NCBI GenBank assembly: GCA_031769625.1 | Contig: JAUIMM010000601.1 | Coordinates: forward strand, 744,001 to 808,000 | Direction of reading: 5' to 3' | From: Taudactylus pleione | Taxonomy: Eukaryota; Chordata; Amphibia; Anura; Myobatrachidae | DNA length: 64,000 bases | Shown here: positions 56,040 through 64,000 of the stretch, piece by piece | Position numbering within the stretch: position 1 is the first letter of the stretch | How the letters are laid out: each line of letters starts with the position of its first letter | Program-made: the position numbers and the translations under genes | The notes under the pieces: model-generated | Told to the model about the DNA's origin: nothing | The model's input: only the letters and a program-made list of their open reading frames with translations | Database searches by the model: none

Positions 56040-56830
56040 TGCACAGGGGGGTTACTACTGGGGGCACTACAGGGGACATTACAGGGACTGCACTACTGAG
56101 GGAACTATTGTGGGCACTACAGGGGGCATTACAGGGGCTGCACTGCTAGGGGCACTATTGGGGGCACTACAGGGGCCTTACTATTGGGGGCACTACAGGA
56201 GCCTTACTATTGGGGGCACTACAGGGGACAGTACAGGGACTGCACTACTGGGGGCACTATTGTGGGCACTACAGGGGGCATTACAGGGGCTGCACTGCTA
56301 GGGGCACTATTGGGGGAACACAACAGGGGCCTTACTATTAAGGGCACTACAGGAGCCTTGCTATTGGGGGAACTATGGGGGCCTTACTACTAATGGGCAC
56401 TACAGGTGCCTTACTATTGGGGCACTACACGGCCTTACTACTGGGGCACTACAGGGGACTTACTAATGGGGGCACTGCAGGGGCCTTACTACTGGGGGCA
56501 CTACAGGGGCCTTACTACTGGTGGCACTACAAAGGCCTTACTATTGGGGGCACTACAAAGGCCTTACTGCTGGGGGCACTACAGGGGGCTTACTACTGGG
56601 AGCACTATTGGGAGCACTACAACTAGGGGCACTACAGGTGACCTTACTACTGGGGGCACTTCAAGGGGAATTACTACTGGGGCACTGCAGGGAGCATTAC
56701 TACTGGGGGCACTACAAGGGCATTACAACTGGGGGCACTACAGGGGCCTTTACTACTGGGTACACTGCAGGGGGCATTACTACTGGGGGCACTACTACAT
56801 GGTGCATTATTACTGCTGATGGAACTGCGT
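56040..56830. repeat. Minisatellite, ~27-bp units (GGGGGCACTACAGG...)
   Basis: Roughly 25-30 imperfect copies of gggggcactacaggggcctt followed by actactg. Glycine-, tyrosine- and threonine-rich open frames across it result from the repetition. Confidence 0.9.
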
Positions 56831-56995
56831 TAGGGGCACCATTACAGTGAGCATTGCATAATGGGCACCATTTCAAATGGGCATTTAGCGTTTCAGTGGA
56901 ACTACTACTGTGGGCATTGTGTAAGACCTAAGTTAGGGGGGCCCTTAAAAATTTTGTATTGGGGCCCAAAAAGTTCTAGTTACGCCCCTGACACA

Positions 56996-56997
<2 letters not shown>

Positions 56998-57064
<67 letters not shown>

Positions 57065-57215
57065 CATATATATATATTGTATATATATATATATATATAT
57101 ATACTGTGTGTGTACATACACATACTTCTGCCTGTGCCCCCCTCTTTGTATCCATTTGGCCCCTCAGGTGAAAATGACTTTGCACAGGTGGAGTGGTGGA
57201 TAAGTTTTGTGTTTA

Positions 57216-57249
<34 letters not shown>

Positions 57250-57260
57250 ATATAAATATA
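56998..57260. repeat. (TA)n runs in the hAT-like MITE
   Basis: TA runs at 56998-57113 (interrupted) and 57224-57260, separated by non-repetitive sequence. Confidence 0.85.
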
Positions 57261-57876
57261 TTTTTTTAATACAAAACTTATCCACCACTTCACCTGTGCA
57301 AAGACATTTTCACCTGAGGGGCTAAATGAGTACAGGTGGGGGGGTGGGGGCGCATGCAGAAATTTTGCCTAGGTTGCCTAGAAGTCTAGCACTGGCCCTG
57401 CATTGAACCATATTGTTATCGTTCATGCAAGTCCTCTGGTGTGTAAGCCTCTTAATACAGGTCACTAAACCATACTATACAGTATCGAATAATAAAAAAA
57501 ACATATGGACAGAAAGAATTTGTGTGTAAGGAGAAGAGGTTGAAAGATGCATCTTTGGACTACAGGAGGGAGAGAGAGAGAGAGACACTGTGAAAAGGTA
57601 AAAAAGGAGAGAGAGAGAAAGAAGACAATGTAGTATACACTACTGTACTTACATGGCCTGGCTAGGTGGCTTTGCCCGGGCTGGGAGGACTGAGGCCCTT
57701 CAATTTATGGCAATGTGGAAAAAAAACATGTCATTTTGCAAAAACTCCACAATATCACTAATGGAGCATATACTGTTGTTTACTGTGTACAGTACTGTAC
57801 TGTACAGTATAATTCTTTTGGAGTACTGTACATGAGCGAGAAACACTTTCTGAAAAGGAAAACAAAGTAGAGATAA

Positions 57877-58039
57877 TGGGATTCTGGTAACTACTTGTAA
57901 ATCCTTTTCTCTGATTCCGCAGGGGACACTGGATGTGCTTATGCTGGGGTATAGAAGCGAGGATAACTGGAGCCGGCACTTTAAATAATTTAGAAGTGTG
58001 AAGCTCCTCCCCCTCTATGCCCCACCAGCCCTCAGTTTA
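57877..58039. repeat. DIRS left inverted terminal repeat
   Basis: 57904-58039 is the inverse of 62852-62980. Shared text includes tatgctggggtatag and actttaaataatttagaagt. Confidence 0.85.
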
Positions 58040-58162
58040 GAATTGAAGACGAGAGGAGACGGAGAACAAGCAGAGTAAAAGGGAGAGAAGAACACACAAT
58101 AATCAATCAAAACATACAACATATGGAACATACCAAACAGGCAGGCTGAGAGTGCAGAGATG

Positions 58163-58266
58163 GGCATCCAGTGTCCCCTGTGGAATCAGAGAAAAGGATT
58201 TACAGGTAGGTACCAAAATCCCATTTTCTCATCCACTAGGGGAAACTGGAGGTGGTTATGCTGGGG
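58163..58266. repeat. DIRS internal complementary region
   Basis: 58168-58222 is the inverse of the left outer end (57877-57935), and 58223-58266 matches the inverse of the right outer end. Joining both ends' complements in one internal site is the hallmark of DIRS1-type elements and is thought to guide circle formation. Confidence 0.8.
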
Positions 58267-58354
58267 ACATCCCAAAGTTGTCCCCATGAGCAGGAGCGCT
58301 CTGAGCACCTGCAGAACTAGGAGGCCAAAACAGGATGCCGAAACAGCAAACGTA

Positions 58355-59240
58355 TCAAAATTTGTAAAACTTGACAAACGTGTGAACTGAAGACCAAGTG
58401 GCTGCACGGCACAATTGTGACGTGGAGGCTCCCCTTCCGGCTCCCCATGATGTACCCACAGAACATGTGTAATGAGCTAAAATGGACAAAGGAGGCCAAC
58501 AGTCGACACCAACATAAGCCTGATGAATAGTCAGCCGGATCCAACATGCCAAAGTCTGCTTAGACGCTGGCCAACCCTTCCAAACCGCATCATAGAGGAC
58601 AAAAAGTGACTCAGACTTACGGAGGGATGCAGTACTGTCAACATAGATGCGGAGAGCTCTAACCATATCCAAGGTAGAAGAACCACGAGAGTCCTCCACC
58701 AAAGACGGTACAACAATAGGCTGATTAATATGAAAAGCCGACACTACCTTGGGAAGGAAAGTGGCTACTGTCCGGAGTTCTGCCCTATCAGCATGAAACA
58801 CAAGGTAAGGTGGCTTACAGGACAGAGCACCCAATTCCGAAACTCCACGAGCCGAAGCTAGAGCCAAGTGGAGGACCGTCTTCCAAGACAAGTACTTAAT
58901 ATCAACCTCTTCCAAAGGTTCAAACATGGACGACTGAAGAAATAAAAGCACTAAGTTCAAGTCCCAGGGAGCTATGGGAGGTACAAAAGGAGGCTGCACA
59001 CACAAGACCCCATGAAGAAACGTCTGTACCTCAGGAATGAGGGCCAATTTCCATTGAAAGATAATGGAAAGTGCAGAAACTTGCACCTTTAAAGTTCCAA
59101 GACGAAGGCCAGAATCCAGACCCATCTGAAGAAAAAGCAGAAACCGGGACAACCGAAAAGTCCTAGATGGAACATCCCAACTGGAACACCACTGGTTTTC
59201 TGGCATGTAGCATGGTGGGAATGACAGAGTCTGGGATTCC
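58355..59240 (-). pseudogene. DIRS tyrosine recombinase with catalytic arginines lost
   Basis: The enzyme would join the circular element DNA to the genome. The 283-codon frame contains LQMGLDSGLRLGTLKVQVSA, LHGVLCVQPPFVPPIAPWDL, FEPLEEVDIKYLSWKTV, then LALASARGVSELGALS, FLPKVVSAFHINQPIVVPSL and LDMVRALRIYVDSTASLRKS. The end reads LAHYTCSVGTSWGAG, QLCRAATWSSVHTFVKFYKF. In this family the first box ends RVxEL and the second is HxxR. Here the arginine before VSEL is glycine and HSTR has become HYTC, while the tyrosine in FVKFYKF remains. The protein is full length for this domain but should be catalytically dead. Confidence 0.85.
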
Positions 59241-59990
59241 TCTGCATCTTAGGTTATCGGTTTCAAGAGCCACCCCGTTAAACACAGTTGCGCAAGGTTG
59301 GGGTGTACTAAAGGACCCTGCTGTAGCAGATCTGGGTGCAGAGGAAGGGGCCATGGATCATCTGACAATAGGGACCGAAGGTCAGTGAACCAACTTCTCC
59401 GAGGCCAGTTCGGAGCCACGAGAATGACAGAGGCTGACTCGTGTTTTATCCTTTTTAGCAATCGAGGAAGAAGTGGAATTGGTGGAAAGAGGTAAACCAA
59501 ATCGTAATTCCACGGAACTGTCAGAGCATCTACTGCTACTGCCTGTGGATATACCGGGAGCTGACGATTCAATCGTGACACCATGAGGTCCACCTGAGGA
59601 CATCCCCATCAGAGTATCAACACGTTTATCACATCTGGATGAAGCTTCCATTCCCTGGGATGAATATCCTGCCGGTTTAGGTAATCTGCTTCCCAGTTGT
59701 CCACACCCTGGATGAATACCACCGACAGGATTACTGACTGTCTCTCACCCCACCAGAGAATCTGAGTTACTTCCGAGTCCCTCCTTGGTGGTTGATGTAT
59801 GTGACGGCCGTCGCGTTGTCGGACTGAACTCTTACCGGACGAGTCCTAAGAAACTCTGTTGCTTCTATCAGAGCATTGTAAATCGCTCTGAGTTCCAACA
59901 CATTTATGGGTCACTTTTGTTCTAGAGGGGACCTTCGACCCTGAAAGTGATAATTGAGGACTACTGATCCCCATCCTCGAAGGCTAGCAT
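59241..59990 (-). pseudogene. DIRS RNase H and downstream region remnant
   Basis: The frame near 59990-59911 has VTTDASLRGWGSVVLNYHFQ and GRRSPLEQ, the RNase H start with its TDAS aspartate. After a stop, other frames keep LELRAIYNALIEAT, VQSDNATAVTYINHQGGTRS and DNWEADYLNRQ, giving the E, D and final D positions. It then passes into VDLMVSRLNRQLPVYPQAVA, YLFPPIPLLPRLLKRIK and APNWPRRSWFTDLRSLL (59249-59593), the conserved stretch between RNase H and recombinase in DIRS elements. Two or more frame changes are needed. Confidence 0.8.
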
Positions 59991-60596
59991 CCGTTGTTAC
60001 AATGATCCAGTCCCACACTCTGAATCTCCGGCCCGCTAAAAGATTGTTGGATAGTGTCCACCAGAGAAGAGCCACTCTGGTAGCTGGGCTCAGATGGATT
60101 TGTCGATGTAGAAGCAGATGAGACCCTGACCCCTGTGTTAGTAGGTCCAGCTGAAACACCCTGGAGTGGAATCGCCCGAACTGTAGTGCCTCGTAACATC
60201 TTCCCCAGGAGATGCAGACTAAGAAGGAGGGACACCTTCCTTGGTTTGAGGACCAGCTGAACTAACAACCGGATATCCTGGGCTTTGTCTATTGGAAGAA
60301 AGATCCTCTGCAATGCCATATCCAAGATCATGCCCAGAAACAGGAGCTTCTGGGACAGATTGAGATTTGATTCTACTAGAGACTGGATAGCCTCCTGTAG
60401 AACGCTGGCCTTGTCTGCAGGTATTGGCAGACTAGTAGTGAAGAACCGAGGTGGAGGGGGGAACTCGAAGTCTATTCAGTACCTCAGGGAAATTAGTCTG
60501 CGGATCCACGGTTCTGGAGACGTCTGGTTCCAAACTTGTTGAAATCTTTGCAGACGGGCTCCCACTGTAGGTGGTCCCAGGTGGGATGGAAGACCG
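59984..60596 (-). pseudogene. DIRS reverse transcriptase with the palm deleted
   Basis: The start is recognisable on the minus strand near 60560-60440: RLQRFQQVWNQTSPEPWIRR, then a stop, then IDFEFPPPPRF. SVLQEAIQSLVESN brings the reading to about 60370. The next residues are LSQKLLFLGMILDMALQRIF, which belong to the thumb/connection that normally lies after the catalytic YxDD motif. The ~150 residues of palm between are missing, so an internal deletion has its junction near 60360. Downstream, LLVQLVLKPRKVSLLLSLHL and LGKMLRGTTVRAIPLQGV match the connection to RNase H. The element cannot make its own reverse transcriptase. Confidence 0.8.
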
Positions 60597-62081
60597 TCAT
60601 GTCACCTGTTTCTCAACTGGCTTAGGCTCCTGTCTACATGCTACCTTGTGTGGGCGGCCTCTACCTCTGCCACCTCTTTGGGAGGGAGCCCCTCTGGCTC
60701 TACCACAAAAGGAATATGGTGCATGAATGGAATGAAATGAAGGTCCAGTGTAAGGTCGTCTGGGAGCCGGTGCAGTTGATGGGAGGAAGGAAGACTTAGC
60801 CCCTGTGGCCTGGGATATCCATTTGTCTAATTCCGGGCCAAACAGCATGTCGCCATTGAATGGTAAACCCTCCACCGCACGCTTGGATTCTGTGTCCGCA
60901 TGCCAGGCACACAACCAGAGGGCTCTGCGGCCCGAAATAGCAGAAGCAGATATGCAAGCACTAATCTGACTGATATATTTTGACGCTTCTCCCAGGTAAA
61001 CTGCAGACTCACGGATGTGTTCTGCTAATATGCATAACTCTGCTGTGGAAGTACCAGAGTCCAAACCTGTAATCATCTGGTCAGCCCAACAAACCACCGC
61101 CTTGTTAACCCATGCAGTAACAATGGTGGGCCTAAGTTGAGCACCCACTGTGTTATAAATAGATCTTAGCATTGTATCCAATTTACGATCCAAAGGATCT
61201 TTTAGTACTTTAGCTCCCGGCACTGGGAGTGCTGTTTTCTTAGAGAGACGGGAGACGGACGCATCTACTGGAGGGGGTGTTTCCCACTTTTCCATCGTGG
61301 ATGATGGAAAAGGGTAGCTAGAAGGAAACCGGCACGGAATTTGGAACCACTTTTCCAGTTGTTTCCAGGCCACTGAGAGCTGCTGTTGAAGATGCAGTGA
61401 GAACGGAAAAGCTGCCAAGCTCTTTGGTTGTTCATGAAATAATTCACACTCCTGGGCTGCAGGAATTACATCCTCAGGTGAGTTAAGGAATTTTCTGATC
61501 GACAACATTAGAGATTTCACCCCAGGAGAGGTGGACTCTAACTCTAGAGGGGTATCGTCCTGTAATACTTCCTCCAATTCCCCTTCCTCAGTATCCTCCA
61601 TAGCGAGGAATTCCTCATCAGACTCTTCTGACTGGAGAACAGCCGAAAAAGGATGCTTTTGTGTCAGTCCTTGTAAGGAAGTGGAGGGTGCGGACACAGC
61701 TGTACCCATATCCTGTACCAGGGTGTCAAGAGACTTGGTTAGCTGAGCAACCCATGGAGGCTGAGACTTGCGTGCCTCAGCTAACTCTGATGTTAAATCA
61801 GTCATTACTCCTACCATGTCAACGGCCCATGTAGGTGCAGGTGAGGCAGTAATAGCCATAGGTGGATCAATTGCTATACAAGCATCACATAACGTGGACC
61901 CAGAAGCATGCGGCTTGTATAGTTTGTTGTTACACCTAGAACAAACATCTTTTGAGGCGCCTTTGTTCTGTTTGACATGGATACACACAGTCACCAACAC
62001 AAAGGGACAGTATAAACAGAAGTAAATAAAAATAGAAAAATAGAAGGCTGACTTGGGACACAGAGTAGAAGTACACCCCAA
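60597..62081 (-). CDS. DIRS Gag-like protein (LAP2alpha-related), intact frame
   Basis: A 494-codon open frame, the only long intact one in the window. Residues 47-68 carry two CxxC pairs (CSRC and CDAC), a zinc-ribbon-like start common in DIRS Gag. Residues ~100-200 are acidic and low in complexity (ESDEEFLAMEDTEEGELEEV). From about residue 270 the sequence follows the DIRS Gag core, which is also found in the C-terminal domain of LAP2alpha: PPVDASVSRLSKKTALPVPG, LDRKLDTMLRSIYNTVGAQL, RALWLCAWHADTESK and GLPFNGDMLFGPELDKWIS. The tail is glycine-arginine rich (RGGRGRGRPHK), likely RNA binding. The first ~37 residues are hydrophobic and probably upstream sequence; a real start may lie nearer KGASKDVC. 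It may be under no selection, since its partners are broken. Confidence 0.7.
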   Translation of the reverse strand: MGCTSTLCPKSAFYFSIFIYFCLYCPFVLVTVCIHVKQNKGASKDVCSRCNNKLYKPHASGSTLCDACIAIDPPMAITASPAPTWAVDMVGVMTDLTSELAEARKSQPPWVAQLTKSLDTLVQDMGTAVSAPSTSLQGLTQKHPFSAVLQSEESDEEFLAMEDTEEGELEEVLQDDTPLELESTSPGVKSLMLSIRKFLNSPEDVIPAAQECELFHEQPKSLAAFPFSLHLQQQLSVAWKQLEKWFQIPCRFPSSYPFPSSTMEKWETPPPVDASVSRLSKKTALPVPGAKVLKDPLDRKLDTMLRSIYNTVGAQLRPTIVTAWVNKAVVCWADQMITGLDSGTSTAELCILAEHIRESAVYLGEASKYISQISACISASAISGRRALWLCAWHADTESKRAVEGLPFNGDMLFGPELDKWISQATGAKSSFLPSTAPAPRRPYTGPSFHSIHAPYSFCGRARGAPSQRGGRGRGRPHKVACRQEPKPVEKQVT

Positions 62082-62851
62082 TCCCTTCCCACAGATCAGA
62101 TTCCCTGCACCCCCAGTGGTTTATGCACAGCCTCTGTACCAGAACTGCTTATCACTTGTAGCTGCTGTAGCCAGGAATGGGGAGCAAGAGAATCCAGCCT
62201 TCAGTTCTGCTGCACTCTTCCTGTATAAGGGAGAGATTCAGTGCATTTAACAGTTAACAAAACAGCAGCCACGCTGTTTTTTACAGCCACTTGCCACGTA
62301 TAGAGTGAGCCTGCGCTAATTAGGCTCTACCCCCTTCTTCATACCCTAAGGGCTCCATTATGGCTGCTATGTGGCCCAATACCACGCTACCCGTGTGTAT
62401 CAGCGGGGAGAGGGGAGAAGCAGGAGGCCACTTGTAGCACTGTGTACACAGCGCAGGGCACCGCCGACGGTGGGACAGGTGTAGCGCTGTTTAACTGTGC
62501 TATGCATACACCAACACAGCACAGCATGCTGTGTCAGCATGGGGCAGTGGGGGCAGGAGCCGGGTGATGCGCAGCTTGATACTCACTGAGGTCAGCAGAG
62601 TCTTCTCTTCTTGGTGTGAAGACTTTGCTGTGGCGATAAGGAGCTGTCAGGAGCTCTTTTGTAATGAGCCCTGTGCACTCGTTCCTGATGTCTAAAACAC
62701 CAGGGTGCCAGGTACCCGGACCCCACCTTTTAGATAGGTGGTGAAGGGTACCTATAGGAATGTAAAAGATGCTAAAAAAAATAAAATAAATTAAATAAAT
62801 GTATTTGCTGGAGCACAGCATAATGTGACCAGCTTCTAGAGGCACATTTTC
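62082..62851 (-). other. DIRS 5' untranslated and leader region
   Basis: Between the Gag frame and the right terminal repeat on the minus strand. No protein motif is visible. It is richer in G+C than the surroundings and probably holds the promoter and leader. Confidence 0.45.
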
Positions 62852-62986
62852 TAAACTGAGGGCTGATGGGGCATAGAGGGGAAGGAGCTTGACACTTCTA
62901 AATTATTTAAAGTGCCAGCTCCAGTTATCCACGCCTCTATACCCCAGCATAAGCACCTCCAGTGTCCCCTAGTGGATGAAAGAGAA
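62852..62986. repeat. DIRS right inverted terminal repeat
   Basis: Inverse of 57904-58039, ending gtggatgaaagagaaa where the tandem repeat resumes. Confidence 0.85.
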
Positions 62987-63232
62987 ATAATGTAGAAGAC
63001 AATGCACAGTAGTGTACAGTAGTTACGAGGCTTGGAAGGGTGGCAGGGGTGGCAATCTTCGAAAAAAATGAATAATATAATTTTGACACAAAACAATTTA
63101 TAAAATGTCAATCCTGTAAATGTAGCTTGACTGCACTAATGTATTAATTTTTTTTGGCAGTATAAGACAAGGTGACCTGGAAAAAAACATTAATGTACAG
63201 TAAGAATTCGTGTGTAAGCAGAAGAGGTTGGA

Positions 63233-63421
63233 CAGGGCCGAAACTAAGGTTTTCGTCAAGACAGTAATTTGGCACTCTCCTCGTAATTCCCCCATAGTAA
63301 TGTCCCCTGCAGCAGTGGCCCTACAATAATGTCCCCTTCAGCAGTGCCCCTTTACAAATGCCCCCTGCAGAAGTGTACCTATAGTAATGCCCCCTTCAGT
63401 CGCCCCCTAGTTGTGGCCCTG
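63233..63421. mobile_element. Short hAT-like MITE with CAGGGCC ends
   Basis: The left end cagggccgaaactaagg and the inverse of the right end (cagggccacaactaggg) pair well. The interior repeats ccccttcagcagtgcccc-like words. No clean 8-bp duplication was found. Confidence 0.6.
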
Positions 63422-63689
63422 GGTACACAGTAGATAATAAGTTGAATGATATTGGCGATAACAACATCATTATAGTTCACATGGTTTCAGAATGTCCAGT
63501 GTGTATGCATGATAAACACTACAGAATATTGCTCATACAGCATATTGTCTAGTGTGTACAGTATGAGGGGTCTATTTACTAAGCAGTGTTAGGAGACAGA
63601 GTGAAAAGTGATAAGGAAGTGATTAGGTGCCAGCCAATCAGCTTCCAACTGTCATTACACAGAAATCACTTGGTGGTTTCTGACATTGG
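63422..63689. other. Repeat-derived spacer
   Basis: It contains gtctagtgtgtacagtatga, a word family shared with 2255-2578 and 54985, and a tatttactaagcagtg block typical of MITE ends. No gene. Confidence 0.35.
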
Positions 63690-64000
63690 TGCAAGTGTGC
63701 ATTTGTATGTAATACAAAGACATTTATATCAAACCACAACCCACTACCAGTTTCTGAAGTCATGAAATCACTATAGTGTAAAAGTCTGTGGCACGACAGT
63801 GGTGCAAGTGTTCAACTTCAACTGCTCAGTCAGCATGTACTGTAATTCAGCCATCCCTCTTTCACTGTGTGACTCCAGAACCACTGGGCACGTGCAGTGC
63901 TATGATCTTCCATACACCATGGCTTAGAGCTACATGGCATATGGAGTGCAACCCCTCCACTGGGCATGCACCAGAGATCCCATTATAACCCCTTGGAGCT
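63690..64000 (-). repeat. ~390-bp array unit in reverse orientation, continuing past the window
   Basis: The segment is the inverse of the units at 50990-53952: tttctgaagtcatgaaatca, cactgggcatgcaccagaga and atcttccatacaccatgg. It runs off the right edge, so the array has a mirrored arm outside the window. Confidence 0.8.

Larger units (their letters stand above)
55671..57400. mobile_element. hAT-like MITE with internal minisatellite and (TA)n
   Basis: Terminal repeats: cagggccggcacttccacta and, inverted from the right, cagggccagtgctagacttc, continuing into aggca on both sides. CAGGGCC ends are typical of hAT elements. An 8-bp duplication is not clean (ttatgaac against cattgaac), and about 80 bp of the host repeat seem lost at the junction. 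Inside are the minisatellite at 56040-56830, TA runs and a foldback (57135-57205 against 57265-57340). Confidence 0.6.
57877..62986 (-). mobile_element. DIRS1-like tyrosine-recombinase retrotransposon
   Basis: DIRS elements copy themselves through RNA and integrate a circular DNA with a tyrosine recombinase instead of an integrase, so they leave no target duplication. On the minus strand the order is Gag-like protein (62081-60597), reverse transcriptase remnant, RNase H (to ~59600), a methyltransferase-position spacer, and tyrosine recombinase (59206-58355). Inverted terminal repeats and an internal complementary region beside the left repeat are both present. The element lies in a copy of the ~735-bp tandem repeat, with no duplication at the junctions. 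Confidence 0.9.
54607..63232. repeat. ~735-bp tandem repeat, interrupted by two transposons
   Basis: Segment 54607-54935 recurs at 55344-55670 (shared ttcagcctgacagtacta, ttactgtacagtatggccca, aatatccc). Segment 55012-55345 recurs at 57401-57760, and partly at 62985-63232 (gaagaggttgga, gtacagtagttac). The second unit is interrupted by the element at 55671-57400 and the third by the DIRS element at 57877-62986. The unit carries no coding sequence. Confidence 0.65.

Noticed and set aside
56005..56850. Glycine-tyrosine-threonine repeat proteins on the plus strand
   Set aside because: They are translations of the 27-bp minisatellite in several overlapping frames.
1..64000. CRISPR array or prokaryotic operon
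   Set aside because: The tandem repeats are long satellites or minisatellites without unique spacers, and all recognisable proteins are eukaryotic transposon products.

Overview
This is repeat-dense vertebrate nuclear DNA. I recognise no host protein-coding exon and no complete tRNA or rRNA gene. The mixture points to a large amphibian genome, most likely a frog: several Penelope-like elements (PLEs) with GIY-YIG endonucleases and hammerhead-like motifs, a DIRS1-like tyrosine-recombinase retrotransposon, a Ty3/gypsy chromovirus with a C-terminal chromodomain, hAT and mariner transposons, and many inverted-repeat MITEs. The organism is an inference from repeat content, not from a marker gene. 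Every transposon coding region seen here is broken except the DIRS Gag frame.

Layout. 1-7700: AT-rich intergenic DNA with a few MITE-like repeats. 7740-11900 (minus): a decayed BED-finger hAT transposase, split by a 1475-bp hammerhead-bearing element with a 15-bp target duplication. 11900-15820: little recognisable. 15820-22980: nested MITEs, a candidate solo LTR, an inverted-arm element between (TA)n runs, a foldback element with a central minisatellite, and a minus-strand PLE tail. 22980-31800: three PLE copies (23.8-24.96 kb plus, 25.6-27.0 kb plus, 31.8-27.0 kb minus), with two related MITEs nested in the third. 31800-33095: a mariner pseudogene. 33190-33545: an inverted-arm hammerhead-like element.

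35542-45517 is a full-length chromovirus: LTRs of about 1 kb and an ATACT target duplication. Its RNase H domain is interrupted by a ~3.9-kb insertion, which itself carries a 1998-bp element (14-bp target duplication) made of a 751-bp tandem repeat with a foldback start. 47589-48141 is a Harbinger-like MITE that is almost entirely a chain of consecutive hairpins. 48290-50430 resembles the insertion in the chromovirus. 50880-54110 is a ~390-bp tandem array ending in a foldback; reversed units reappear at 63690-64000. Between them a ~735-bp tandem repeat (54600-63240) is interrupted by a hAT-like MITE with a minisatellite (55671-57400) and by the DIRS element (57877-62986, minus).

The elements do not form a cellular pathway. 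They record successive insertions, so nesting gives relative ages. The two most notable structures are the hairpin-chain MITE and the recurring hammerhead-like cores at PLE and PLE-like termini.
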